NCBI GenBank assembly: GCA_001556025.1
Contig: LSIB01000168.1
Location: forward strand, 59,691 to 123,690
Direction of reading: 5' to 3'
DNA: 64,000 bases
Source of the DNA: Rhizobiales bacterium CCH3-A5
GTDB taxonomy: Bacteria > Pseudomonadota > Alphaproteobacteria > Rhizobiales > Beijerinckiaceae
Part shown: one piece after another, positions 16,757 through 25,695 of the stretch
Layout of the letters: each line of letters begins with the position of its first letter
How positions within the stretch are numbered: the first letter of the stretch is position 1
Notes under the pieces: generated by a model
Told to the model about the DNA's origin: nothing
Databases searched by the model: none
Seen by the model: only the letters and a program-made list of their open reading frames with translations
Program-made: the position numbers and the translations under genes

Positions 16757-16772
16757 CTCTCGCGTGGTCCGC

Positions 16773-17738
16773 CTATTGCGCGGTGACGCCTGCCGCCTTG
16801 ATCACCGGCGTCCATTTGTCGACTTCGGCGCGGACATGGGCGCCGAGCGCGGCCGAGGTCTGGCCGGCGGCATCGGGGATCTCGCAGCCCAGTTCGAGCA
16901 GCCGCTTGCGCACGGCCTCATCCGCGAGCGCCGCCCGTCCGGCGGCGTTGAGCCTGTCGACGATCTCCTTGGGTGTGTCCTTGGGCGCAAAGATCGCGTT
17001 CCAGCCGACCGCCTGGAAGCCCGGCAGGCCGCCCTCCGCGCTGGTCGGCACCTCCTTGGCGACATCGAGACGCTTTGGCGTGGCGACGACATAAGTCTTG
17101 AGATTGCTCAGCTGCGGCACGATGCCGACGGTCTGGTCGCAGACATAGTCGAGCTGCTTGGCCAAGAGCGCGTTCATCGCCGGTCCCGACCCCCTGAACG
17201 GCACATGCTGCACCGGAGCCTTGATCAGGTGGTGGAAGAACACGCAGGTCAGGTGCGAGGTCGAGCCGACGCCGCCATGGCCGTAATTGTATTTTCCGGG
17301 ATTGGCCTGCAGCAGCGCCACGAACTCCTGCAGCGTGTTGGCCGGGAAATCCTTGTGCGCGGATATCAGCATCGGCGTGCCGGCTGTGTTGATCACCGGC
17401 GCGAAATCGGTGCGCGGATCGTAGGCGAGGTTAGGATACAGGCCGACCGAGGCCGAATGCGTGCCGAGATTGCCCATCATGATGGTGTAGCCATCGGGCG
17501 TCGCGCGCGCGATCCGCAGCGAGCCGGTGGTGCCGCCGGCGCCGGCGACGTTTTCGACCACGATCGTCTGGCCGAGCGTGCGCGCCATGTGGTCGGAGAC
17601 GATGCGGGCGATGATGTCGGTCGGCCCGCCGGCGGCGAACGGCACGACCATGGTGATCGAGCGGCTGGGGTAGCTCTGCGCCTGGGCGGAGGCCAAGAGG
17701 CCAAAGACGGCCAGAAAAGCGATGATGAAGCGCGGCAT
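16773..17738 (-). CDS. TctC/Bug-type solute-binding protein
   Basis: The 321-residue protein has a signal peptide ending near SAQAQ (about residue 20) and then the Bug-family body. It shows YPSRSITMVVPFAAGGPTDIIAR, the ligand-loop VVENVAGAGGTTG, and YNYGHGGVGSTSHL. Family knowledge: these periplasmic proteins bind carboxylates such as citrate, tartrate, malate or glutarate for tripartite tricarboxylate transporters. No TctA or TctB gene is nearby, so it is an orphan binding protein, which is common. The ATG at 17736-17738 follows a strong GGGAGGA ribosome-binding site. It is divergent from a tartrate/malate-type dehydrogenase, which hints at the ligand. Confidence 0.88.
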   Translation of the reverse strand: MPRFIIAFLAVFGLLASAQAQSYPSRSITMVVPFAAGGPTDIIARIVSDHMARTLGQTIVVENVAGAGGTTGSLRIARATPDGYTIMMGNLGTHSASVGLYPNLAYDPRTDFAPVINTAGTPMLISAHKDFPANTLQEFVALLQANPGKYNYGHGGVGSTSHLTCVFFHHLIKAPVQHVPFRGSGPAMNALLAKQLDYVCDQTVGIVPQLSNLKTYVVATPKRLDVAKEVPTSAEGGLPGFQAVGWNAIFAPKDTPKEIVDRLNAAGRAALADEAVRKRLLELGCEIPDAAGQTSAALGAHVRAEVDKWTPVIKAAGVTAQ

Positions 17739-17846
17739 GGGTGTCCTCCCGTTTGCGGCCCTCGCTTTCGTGGCGAAACGGCCATCTTGTATGGTGGCTA
17801 CGATGCCGCAGGCGAACGCCGCCGGGCAATGGCTTTGGAGATCATA

Positions 17847-18923
17847 ATGAAAACGTATCGCATCGCCGCCATCCCCGGAGACGGCATCGGCGTCGAGGTG
17901 ATCGCGGCCGGCGTCGAAGTTCTGCAGGCGCTGGCGGCGCGCGACGGCGGCTTTGGCTTCCGCTTCGACCATTTCGACTGGGGCTCTGATTACTACAAGC
18001 GCACCGGCCTGATGATGCCCGAAGACGGCCGCGAGCAGATCAGGGGCCACGACGCGATCTTCTTCGGCGCGGTCGGCGCGCCCGACGTGCCCGACCACGT
18101 CACGCTCTGGGGCCTCAGGCTCGCGATCTGCCAACCCTTCGACCAGTACGCCAATGTCCGTCCGACCCGCGTCTTGCCCGGCATCACCTCGCCCTTGCGC
18201 AATGTGTCAGGGCCGGAGCTCGACTGGGTGATCGTCCGCGAGAACTCGGAGGGCGAGTACGCCGGCGTCGGCGGGCGCGTCCATAAGGGCTTTCCCGAGG
18301 AGGTAGCGACCGACATCTCGATGATGACGCGCTCCGGCGTCGCCCGTATCATCCGCTTCGCCTTCAGGATCGCGCAATCGCGCCCGCGCAAGCGGCTGAC
18401 GGTCGTGACCAAGTCGAACGCCCAGCGCCACGCCATGGTGATGTGGGACGAGATCGCTGCCGAGGTCGCGACCGAATTTCCCGACGTGACCTGGGACAAG
18501 ATGCTGGTCGACGCCATGACGATGCGGATGGTGATCAAGCCCGGCAGCCTCGACACCATCGTCGCGACCAATCTCCATGCCGACATCCTGTCCGACCTCG
18601 CCGCTGCGCTGGCGGGCTCGCTCGGCATCGCCCCGACCGCGAACCTCAACCCGGAGCGCGCCTTCCCCTCGATGTTCGAGCCGATCCATGGCTCGGCCTT
18701 CGACATCGCAGGCCAAGGCATCGCCAATCCAATCGGCACCTTCTGGACCGCGACGATGATGCTTGACCATCTCGGCGAGCCGGCCGCCTCGGCGAGGCTG
18801 ATGCGCGCGATCGAGCGGGTGACGGCCGATCCGGCCTTCCATACGCCCGATCTCGGCGGCAGCGCGACGACACGTCAGGTCACCGACGCGGTGATCGCGG
18901 CGATCGCCGGCGACAACGCCTGA
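17847..18923 (+). CDS. Tartrate/D-malate dehydrogenase family (isocitrate/isopropylmalate dehydrogenase superfamily)
   Basis: The 358-residue NAD-dependent beta-decarboxylating dehydrogenase begins IAAIPGDGIGVEV. It has the metal and substrate residues in RENSEGEYAGVGG (about 130-142), the lysine in VTKSNAQRHA, and the C-terminal nucleotide site FEPIHGSAFDIAGQGIANPIG. The VRPTRVLPG and WVIVRENSEGEY combination matches tartrate dehydrogenase/decarboxylase and D-malate dehydrogenase rather than LeuB. TTGGAG seven bases before the second ATG (17847) decides the start over the ATG at 17829. Its divergent neighbour encodes a carboxylate-binding protein, so the pair may take up and oxidise a hydroxy-dicarboxylate. 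Confidence 0.86.
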   Translation: MKTYRIAAIPGDGIGVEVIAAGVEVLQALAARDGGFGFRFDHFDWGSDYYKRTGLMMPEDGREQIRGHDAIFFGAVGAPDVPDHVTLWGLRLAICQPFDQYANVRPTRVLPGITSPLRNVSGPELDWVIVRENSEGEYAGVGGRVHKGFPEEVATDISMMTRSGVARIIRFAFRIAQSRPRKRLTVVTKSNAQRHAMVMWDEIAAEVATEFPDVTWDKMLVDAMTMRMVIKPGSLDTIVATNLHADILSDLAAALAGSLGIAPTANLNPERAFPSMFEPIHGSAFDIAGQGIANPIGTFWTATMMLDHLGEPAASARLMRAIERVTADPAFHTPDLGGSATTRQVTDAVIAAIAGDNA

Positions 18924-19057
18924 AGCGGGCTCAACAGGATCGTGAAGCGATTTGAGCCTCCAAGGGGCTGAAATCGCAGCTGCGATCGCCATATTGCTCG
19001 CAATGCGCAAGAGCCGGATCGCAACGCGACCGGTCCTTCCGGCCAGGGAGATGCATC

Positions 19058-19507
19058 ATGGGTCTGATGAGCCTTTTCGGCAGCGAGACGAAGAAAAACG
19101 GTCAGTTCGAAGTCGAACTGACCGAAGCCGAGTGGCGCGCGAAGCTAACGCCGGAGCAGTACCGCGTGCTGCGCGAGCATGGCACGGAGCGGCCCGGCTC
19201 CTGCGCGCTGAATTTCGAGAAGCGCGCCGGAACCTTCTCCTGCGCCGGCTGCGGCAACCCACTCTTCACCAATCAGACCAAGTTCGAGAGCGGCACCGGT
19301 TGGCCGAGCTTCGACAAGCCGCTGGAGGGCGCGGTCGGCACCTCGCAGGACAACTCATTCCTGATGTCGCGCACCGAGGTGCATTGCGCCCGCTGCGGCG
19401 GCCATCTCGGCCATGTCTTCCCCGACGGCCCGCCGCCGACGGGCCTGCGCTACTGCATGAACGGCGTCGCGATGGATTTCGCTCCGGCCGACGGTTCGCA
19501 GGCCTGA
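19058..19507 (+). CDS. msrB: Methionine-R-sulfoxide reductase B
   Basis: The 149-residue enzyme reduces the R-epimer of methionine sulfoxide. Zinc ligands are the two CxxC pairs at residues 62/65 and 110/113, and the catalytic cysteine is C133 in RYCMNG. SGTGWPSF and HLGHVFPDGP are the other family signatures. There is no signal peptide, so it should act in the cytoplasm. It lies one base before msrA and is presumably co-transcribed with it. The 134-bp gap upstream is the likely promoter region; I see no clear box in it. Confidence 0.95.
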   Translation: MGLMSLFGSETKKNGQFEVELTEAEWRAKLTPEQYRVLREHGTERPGSCALNFEKRAGTFSCAGCGNPLFTNQTKFESGTGWPSFDKPLEGAVGTSQDNSFLMSRTEVHCARCGGHLGHVFPDGPPPTGLRYCMNGVAMDFAPADGSQA

Positions 19508-19508
19508 T

Positions 19509-20144
19509 ATGGTCACGCGCCGCACGCTGCTCGCCGGGCTCGCCATCGCGGCCGGCCTTGGTTTTTCCGCCGCCGGCTTCGCCCAACAGCCGACCAAGCC
19601 CGCGACCGCCACGGCGATCTTCGCCGGCGGTTGCTTCTGGTGCATGGAGCCGCCTTTCGACGCGCTTCCCGGCGTGATCTCGACCACATCCGGCTACACG
19701 GCGGGACACACGGTCGATCCGACCTATCAATCGACCTCCAGCGGCAAGACCGGCCACACCGAAGCGGTAAAGATCGTCTACGATCCGTCCAAGGTCAGCT
19801 ACGAGAAGCTTCTCCACGTCTTCTGGCGCAACCATGACCCGCTGACCGCCAACGCCCAGTTCTGCGACCGTGGCTCGCAATACCGCGCGGGCATCTATTT
19901 CGGTTCGGAGGAAGAGCGGAAACTGGCCGAGGCCTCTAAGGCGGAACTGGAGAAATCGGGCCGCTTCAAGTCGAAGATCACCACCGAGATCGTGGCGCAG
20001 ACGGCGTTTTACGACGCAGAGGATTATCATCAGGACTATTATCAGAAGAACCCGATCCGCTACAAAATCTACCGCACAGGCTGCGGCCGCGACCGGCGGC
20101 TGAACGAACTCTGGGGCGCGGAGGCCGGCGGCGGCCAGTCTTGA
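19509..20144 (+). CDS. msrA: Methionine-S-sulfoxide reductase A, probably exported
   Basis: The 211-residue protein has the MsrA active-site motif GGCFWCMEPPF with catalytic C42. Other family blocks are SGYTAGHTVDPTY, HTEAVKIVYDP and the C-terminal AEDYHQDY. Its N-terminus, TRRTLLAGLAIAAG followed by a hydrophobic stretch and a GFAQQ cleavage-like site near residue 25, looks like a twin-arginine or Sec leader. A periplasmic MsrA is therefore likely, in contrast to the leaderless MsrB encoded one base upstream. It reduces the S-epimer of methionine sulfoxide in oxidised proteins. Confidence 0.93.
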   Translation: MVTRRTLLAGLAIAAGLGFSAAGFAQQPTKPATATAIFAGGCFWCMEPPFDALPGVISTTSGYTAGHTVDPTYQSTSSGKTGHTEAVKIVYDPSKVSYEKLLHVFWRNHDPLTANAQFCDRGSQYRAGIYFGSEEERKLAEASKAELEKSGRFKSKITTEIVAQTAFYDAEDYHQDYYQKNPIRYKIYRTGCGRDRRLNELWGAEAGGGQS

Positions 20145-20153
20145 CGCCGTCGC

Positions 20154-21794
20154 CTAAAGCGCCGGCACAGCCCGCCGCGCCAGCGATGCCGCGTCGATGC
20201 CCGTCGGCAGCGCCCCGAAATGCCCCGACCAGCGCCCGTCCAGCCGCGTCGCGACAAAAGCATCGGCGACATCTTGCGAAGCGTAGCGCAGCAGCAGCGA
20301 GCCCTGCAGCATCAGCGCCAGCCGCTCGACCAGACGTCGGGCCTGACCCTCATGCCGCGTCAACTCCGGCAGGTCGTCCTGCAGCGCCGCCAGCGCCGCA
20401 TCGTAGCGCAGGTCGGCGCCGCGCGCCGACCTGCACTCGTCCAGCACGGCCGCCAGCGAGCCCGGCTCACGCTCCAGCGAGCGCAGCACGTCGAGGCAGA
20501 TGACGTTGCCCGAGCCTTCCCAGACCGAGTTCAGCGGCGCCTCGCGATAATGCCGCGCCAGCGGGTGCTCTTCGATGAAGCCATTGCCGCCGATGCATTC
20601 GAGCGCCTCGCCGACGACGGCCGGCGTCCGCTTCGCCACCCAGTATTTCGCGATCGGCGCGCCGATGCGGGAGAGCAGCCTTTCGCTCTCGCTGTCCTCT
20701 TGCCGGTCGACGGCGGCGAACAGCCGGAACGCCAGCCAGGCCGCGGCCTCCGTCTCGATCGCGAGATCGGCGAGCACGGCCTGCATGATCGGCTGGTCAA
20801 TCAGGCGGCGCTGGAAAGCAGAGCGATGCGCCGCGTGATGGGCGGCCTGCGCCACGCCCTGGCGCATCAGCCCGGCTGATGCAGCCGCGATATCGAGCCG
20901 CGTATTGTGGTTCATCGACAGTCCAGCGCGCAGACCTCGTCCGGGCTCGCCGATGAGATGGCCGATCGCGCCGCGAAACTCGACCTCCGAGGAGGCTTTC
21001 GAGCGGTTGCCGCATTTCTCCTTGAGTCGTTGGATCGCGACGCCGTTGCGGCGCCCGTCCGGCAGCCAGCCCGGCACCACGAAGCAGGAGACGCCCTCCT
21101 GCGTCCGCGCCAGCGTCAGGAACACGTCCGAATGCGGCACGGAGAAGAACCATTTCTGGCCGCTGATCGAGAACGTGCCGTCGCGGTTGTCCTGCGCCAC
21201 GGTTTGCGTCTGCCGCAGGTCGGAGCCGCCCTGCGTCTCCGTCATCGCCATGCCGACGGTCGCGCCCGTCTTGCACGATGCTGGCCCCTGACGTCTGTCA
21301 TAATGGTTCGAGGTGATGAGCGCGCCCCAGTCGGCCCAGCGGGCGGCATCCTGTCTCAGAACCGGAATGGCCGAATAGGTCATGCTGATCGGGCAGCAGA
21401 CGCCGCTTTCGCAACCATACCAGAGATATTGCAACGCCGCCCTCGCCACCTGCGCGCCGGGCCGCGGCTCGTTCCAGCACAACGCATGCGTCTCCTGCGC
21501 GATGGCGAGGCCCATCAGTTCGTGCCAGGCCGGGTGAAACGCGATCTCGTCGATGCGATGGCCGAAGCGGTCGTGGCTGCGAAGTTCCGGCGTGAAACGG
21601 TTGGCCAGCCGCGCCAGTTCCTGCGTCCCGGCCGCGCCGACCACGCGGCCGGCCTCGTGCAGCCGCTCGCCCGCCCAGTCCGCGCCAAACGCCGCCATCG
21701 CCGCAGACAGCACCGGGTCGGCGGCATAGGCGTCGTAGTCGCTGAGCGGCGGGACCTGGTTGGTCACCTCATGGCTGGAGACGGGCTGCGCCAT
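20154..21794 (-). CDS. AidB-like acyl-CoA dehydrogenase family protein
   Basis: The 546-residue length matches E. coli AidB (about 540), not ordinary acyl-CoA dehydrogenases (about 380-400). The flavin-binding middle contains GMAMTETQGGSDLRQTQT and FSISGQKWFFS. The later part has ALECIGGNGFIEEHPLARHYREAPLNSVWEGSGNV-type sequence, the base-bearing region of the AidB/isovaleryl group. The extra C-terminal helical domain fits the DNA-binding region of AidB. Family knowledge: AidB is a flavoprotein of the alkylation response; a role in DNA protection here is inference. Start at ATG 21792-21794 (MAQPVSS); the long upstream in-frame extension runs over the next gene and is rejected. Confidence 0.85.
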   Translation of the reverse strand: MAQPVSSHEVTNQVPPLSDYDAYAADPVLSAAMAAFGADWAGERLHEAGRVVGAAGTQELARLANRFTPELRSHDRFGHRIDEIAFHPAWHELMGLAIAQETHALCWNEPRPGAQVARAALQYLWYGCESGVCCPISMTYSAIPVLRQDAARWADWGALITSNHYDRRQGPASCKTGATVGMAMTETQGGSDLRQTQTVAQDNRDGTFSISGQKWFFSVPHSDVFLTLARTQEGVSCFVVPGWLPDGRRNGVAIQRLKEKCGNRSKASSEVEFRGAIGHLIGEPGRGLRAGLSMNHNTRLDIAAASAGLMRQGVAQAAHHAAHRSAFQRRLIDQPIMQAVLADLAIETEAAAWLAFRLFAAVDRQEDSESERLLSRIGAPIAKYWVAKRTPAVVGEALECIGGNGFIEEHPLARHYREAPLNSVWEGSGNVICLDVLRSLEREPGSLAAVLDECRSARGADLRYDAALAALQDDLPELTRHEGQARRLVERLALMLQGSLLLRYASQDVADAFVATRLDGRWSGHFGALPTGIDAASLARRAVPAL

Positions 21795-21799
21795 GGCCG

Positions 21800-22141
21800 C
21801 TACCGCCCGATCGGCACTTCGACGAAATAGACCGGCTTTTTGCCGACACCGGGGTGAAGACAGACGAAAGCCGCGTTGCGCGCCCCTCCATCGTCGATGA
21901 ACTGGGCCCTGCCGAGATATTCGGTCGAAACATGGACGCCGCCGATCTTCCGGTCGAAGCGGTTCTCGATCAGGCTGTCGCCGCGCGCGATCCGGACCGA
22001 TTGCAGGCTGCCGCCGTCGCGTTTTGACTCCGCTATGGCGAAGATTTCGCAATCGCGCAGGAAATCCTGCGGCGATTGAGCCAGTGCGGCGGCCGTCGAC
22101 AGAGCCGCGAGAACCGTTAGCAACAGTCTGGTCATTGGCAT
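21800..22141 (-). CDS. Small secreted protein of unknown function
   Basis: The 113-residue protein has a signal peptide (LLLTVLAALSTAAALAQ, to about residue 22) and a short mature domain with two cysteines, one in LRDCEIF and one in VCLHPG, that could form a disulfide. I do not recognise the family. The ATG at 22139-22141 follows an AGGCGGA ribosome-binding site; another ATG two codons later is possible. It is 5 bp from the AidB-like gene on the same strand, so they are probably co-transcribed, and it diverges from the helicase gene. Confidence 0.65.
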   Translation of the reverse strand: MPMTRLLLTVLAALSTAAALAQSPQDFLRDCEIFAIAESKRDGGSLQSVRIARGDSLIENRFDRKIGGVHVSTEYLGRAQFIDDGGARNAAFVCLHPGVGKKPVYFVEVPIGR

Positions 22142-22317
22142 GCTTGTCCGCCTGAGGTCACGCGAACGATCCATCGCCGACGATCGCAAGACAAGAGCCG
22201 CGCGATCGTTTCCGGGGACCGGCGGCGCGCAAGGGGCGCAATTGCCGAAGCGACGCCCTATATTGCCAAGAGAACGAATCACGATCACCCAACGAAATTC
22301 TGCAGGCATAGCCCATC

Positions 22318-24687
22318 TTGTCCGACCAAGGCCTCACCTCTGCTCCCCTGCCCCGCCCCGGCGGGCTAGCCGCGCGTGCGCAGGCCGCGCCCTCGGCCGG
22401 CTATCTCTCGGGCCTCAACCCGGAGCAGCGCCTTGCCGTCGAGGCGACGGACGGTCCCGTACTGGTGCTGGCGGGCGCCGGCACCGGCAAGACCCGCGTC
22501 CTCACCACCCGCATCGCCCATCTGATCGCGACCAACCGCGCCTTCCCCTCGCAGATCCTCTCCGTGACCTTCACCAACAAGGCCGCGCGCGAGATGAAGG
22601 AGCGCGTCGCCCATCTCGTCGGCCCGGTCGCCGAGGGCATGCCGTGGCTGGGCACCTTCCACTCGATCTCGGCCAAGCTCCTGCGCCGCCACGCCGAGCT
22701 GCTCGATCTGCGCTCCGACTTCACAATCCTCGATACCGACGACCAGATCCGCCTGATGAAGCAGGTCATCGCGGCCGAGGGCATCGACGAAAAACGCTGG
22801 CCCGGCCGCATGCTGGCGGGCTTCATCGACTCATGGAAGAACCGCGGCCTCACGCCCAAGGACGTCGCGCCCGGCGAAACCGCCGTCTTCGCCAACGGCA
22901 AGGGCGGCAAGCTCTACGCCGCCTATCAGGATCGGCTGAAGGCGCTGAACGCCGTCGATTTCGGCGACCTGCTGCTGCATTGCCTGACGCTCTTTCGTGA
23001 GCATCCGGATGTGCTGGCGACTTATCACGAGCGCTTTCGCTACATCCTCGTCGACGAGTATCAGGACACCAACACCGCCCAGTATCTCTGGCTCAGGCTG
23101 CTCGCGCAGGGCCGCCGCAACATCGCCTGCGTCGGCGACGACGACCAGTCGATCTATGGCTGGCGCGGCGCGGAAGTGGACAACATCCTGCGCTTCGAGC
23201 ACGATTTTCCGGGCGCGACCGTCGTCCGGCTGGAGCGCAACTACCGCTCGACCGGGCACATCCTCGCCACCGCCTCCAAACTCATCGCCCGTAACGAGGG
23301 CCGACTCGGCAAGACACTGCGCACCGAAGACGAGGCCGGCGAGAAGGTCACCATCACCGGAGCCTGGGACAGCCAGGAGGAGGCCCGTCTGATCACCGAC
23401 GAGATCGAGGCGATGCAGTCCAAAGGCGAAAACCTCGCCGAGATCGCCGTGCTGGTGCGGATTTCCGCGCAGATGCGTGAGCTCGAGGAGCGCTTCGTCC
23501 AGACGGGCGTGCCCTATCGCGTCATCGGCGGCCCTCGCTTCTACGAGCGCGCCGAGATCCGCGACGCCATGGCCTATCTGCGCTGCGTCGTCAGCCAGAG
23601 CGACGATCTCGCCTTCGAGCGCATCGTCAACCAGCCCAAGCGCGGCTTGGGGGACGCCACCATCCAGATTCTGCACAACCACGCCCGCGCCAGCCAACTC
23701 TCGCTGCTGCAGGCGGCGCGCGTCGTGGTCGAGAGCGACGAGTTGAAGCCCAAAGCCCGCACCGCGCTGCGTGAACTTGTCGAGGCCTTCGCGCGCTGGA
23801 GCGCCCGCTCCGAGCATATGCGCCAGGGCGAGCTCGCCGAACTCGTGCTGGAGGAGTCGGGCTATACCGAGATGTGGCAAAAGGACCGCTCGGCCGATGC
23901 CGCCGGCCGGCTGGAGAACCTCAAGGAACTGGTGCGCTCGCTTGACGAGTTTCCGGACCTGCCCTCCTTCCTCGAACACGTCTCGCTGGTGATGGACGCC
24001 GACACGGCCGAAGGCGCGGCGCGCGTTTCGATCATGACCCTGCACGGCGCGAAAGGGCTTGAGTTCGACACGGTCTTCCTGCCCGGCTGGGAGGAAGGCC
24101 TGTTCCCGAGCCAGCGCGCGCTCGACGAAAGCGGCCGCGCCGGCCTCGAGGAGGAGCGCCGGCTCGCCCATGTCGGCCTGACCCGCGCCCGCAAGCGGTT
24201 GAAACTCTATTTCGCCTCGAACCGGCGGATTCACGGACTCTGGCAATCGAGCCTGCCGAGCCGCTTCATCGACGAATTGCCGGAGGAGCATGTCGAGGTC
24301 GTGCAGGCCGCCTCGAACTATTCGCAAGGCGGCTACGGCGCTTCGCGCTTCGACCGCATGGAGAGCTTCGGCTCCAGCTACAACACGCCCGGCTGGCAGC
24401 GCGCGCAGGAGAACAAGGCGAAAGCGGGCGGCGGTAGCGCCGGCTTTTCCGAGAGCGGCAACAGCTTCGGCTTGGGCGGAAACCGCCAGCGCGGCCCTCT
24501 CCTGATCGAGGGCGAACTCACCGCAAAATCGAGCGGCTCATCGGCCTATGACGCGGGCGCGCGCGTCTTCCACGTCAAGTTCGGCCCGGGCTCGGTGGCG
24601 AGCGTCGACGGGAACAAGCTGACGGTGGATTTCGACAAGGCCGGGCGGAAGATGGTGCTGGATAGCTTTGTGCAGGGGGTGGGGTGA
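22318..24687 (+). CDS. uvrD: UvrD/PcrA-family superfamily 1 DNA helicase
   Basis: The 789-residue ATP-driven 3'-5' helicase contains all SF1A motifs in order. They are Walker A AGAGTGKT near residue 52, VTFTNKAAREMK, the Walker B DEYQDTN near 245, GDDDQSIYGWRGA, LERNYRS, and VSIMTLHGAKGLEFDTVF, with LTRARKRL near 620. A C-terminal tail (about 700-789) ends in a Tudor-like domain (VFHVKFGPGSVASVDGNKLTVDF). Role: nucleotide excision and mismatch repair, and removal of proteins from DNA. The start is TTG at 22318, with no good ribosome-binding site, and no early ATG is available. UvrD versus PcrA naming is not decisive. Confidence 0.93.
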   Translation: MSDQGLTSAPLPRPGGLAARAQAAPSAGYLSGLNPEQRLAVEATDGPVLVLAGAGTGKTRVLTTRIAHLIATNRAFPSQILSVTFTNKAAREMKERVAHLVGPVAEGMPWLGTFHSISAKLLRRHAELLDLRSDFTILDTDDQIRLMKQVIAAEGIDEKRWPGRMLAGFIDSWKNRGLTPKDVAPGETAVFANGKGGKLYAAYQDRLKALNAVDFGDLLLHCLTLFREHPDVLATYHERFRYILVDEYQDTNTAQYLWLRLLAQGRRNIACVGDDDQSIYGWRGAEVDNILRFEHDFPGATVVRLERNYRSTGHILATASKLIARNEGRLGKTLRTEDEAGEKVTITGAWDSQEEARLITDEIEAMQSKGENLAEIAVLVRISAQMRELEERFVQTGVPYRVIGGPRFYERAEIRDAMAYLRCVVSQSDDLAFERIVNQPKRGLGDATIQILHNHARASQLSLLQAARVVVESDELKPKARTALRELVEAFARWSARSEHMRQGELAELVLEESGYTEMWQKDRSADAAGRLENLKELVRSLDEFPDLPSFLEHVSLVMDADTAEGAARVSIMTLHGAKGLEFDTVFLPGWEEGLFPSQRALDESGRAGLEEERRLAHVGLTRARKRLKLYFASNRRIHGLWQSSLPSRFIDELPEEHVEVVQAASNYSQGGYGASRFDRMESFGSSYNTPGWQRAQENKAKAGGGSAGFSESGNSFGLGGNRQRGPLLIEGELTAKSSGSSAYDAGARVFHVKFGPGSVASVDGNKLTVDFDKAGRKMVLDSFVQGVG

Positions 24688-24744
24688 TCGCAGGGCCGCG
24701 GCGGCTTGATTGCAAGGGCCGACGTTTTCGTGGATTGGTAGCGC

Positions 24745-25581
24745 ATGCGGCGCGCGGCCTTGCCTCAGAAAGACGGGATCAGAAGGCTGCGTTGCGCTGC
24801 CTGGGATGGGTTTTCTGCCGTCGCGATCGCTCGCGACCCCGGCGAGCATTTGATCATCCATGACGAGTTGGCGCTGGCCGTCCCGCTGATCGACATGGCC
24901 GGCTCGAGCGTCGCTATCGACGGGGCCCGACTGGCTTGCGCCAACGGACATATCGGCACCCATTGCGTCGTACCGGCGGGCGCAAGCCTGCTGGGCCGAT
25001 GGCCGAACGCGACGGATTATCTGATCGTCAAGTTCGCGGCCGATTTTTCGGAGCGGTTTGGCGAGGATGGCATCGGGCCCCCGCTGCGGAATCTCGCACC
25101 CAGCAGCGGCGTTGACGACGCCGTCCACCGCCTGAGCCTGCTCCTCCGCGACGAGTTGGAGAACGGCGGCGCGCGCGGCAGGCTCTATCGCGAGGCGCTC
25201 GCGATCGCTTTGGCGGCTGCGATGACCAGGGACCCGCGGGAAACGCCCGCGCTCGCGCCTTCGATCGCGCGGCGAATGCGGCCGGCGCTCGATTTCATGC
25301 ATGACAATCTCGAACACGACATCGGCATCGCGGCGTTGGCCGGGTGCGTCCGCCTGTCGCCTCGGCAGTTCACCCGTCAGTTCCGGGCCGCGTTGGGGGT
25401 GGCGCCGCACCAATACCTGCTGGATCAACGGATCGCACGGGCCAAGCAGTTGCTGAGCCATGGGGATCAACCCATGGCCGTGATCGCGGAGCGCTGCGGC
25501 TTCGGAACACTAAGCCACTTCAGCAGGACGTTCCGGGCTAGGACCGGCGCGACGCCGGCTCGCTTCCGCGCCGAGGCGTAA
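24745..25581 (+). CDS. AraC-family transcriptional regulator
   Basis: The 278-residue protein has an N-terminal ligand-type domain (about 1-175) without clear sequence identity. The C-terminal AraC double helix-turn-helix has helices around IGIAALAGCVRLSPRQFTRQFRAALG and the signature ending MAVIAERCGFGTLSHFSRTFRARTGATPARFR. It activates or represses an unknown target. It stands alone, 57 bp after the helicase gene and 114 bp before a secreted propeller gene on the same strand, which could be its target (inference from position only). Confidence 0.9.
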   Translation: MRRAALPQKDGIRRLRCAAWDGFSAVAIARDPGEHLIIHDELALAVPLIDMAGSSVAIDGARLACANGHIGTHCVVPAGASLLGRWPNATDYLIVKFAADFSERFGEDGIGPPLRNLAPSSGVDDAVHRLSLLLRDELENGGARGRLYREALAIALAAAMTRDPRETPALAPSIARRMRPALDFMHDNLEHDIGIAALAGCVRLSPRQFTRQFRAALGVAPHQYLLDQRIARAKQLLSHGDQPMAVIAERCGFGTLSHFSRTFRARTGATPARFRAEA

Positions 25582-25695
25582 GGCCGCCCGTCGCTTTTGC
25601 GCAAACGCGCGACGGATTTGGGCAAAGCTTCGCCCATGGCGATATGGCACCGTGACGACCAAGCGGCCTATCCGTCTGGCCGATGCGAGGTGACC

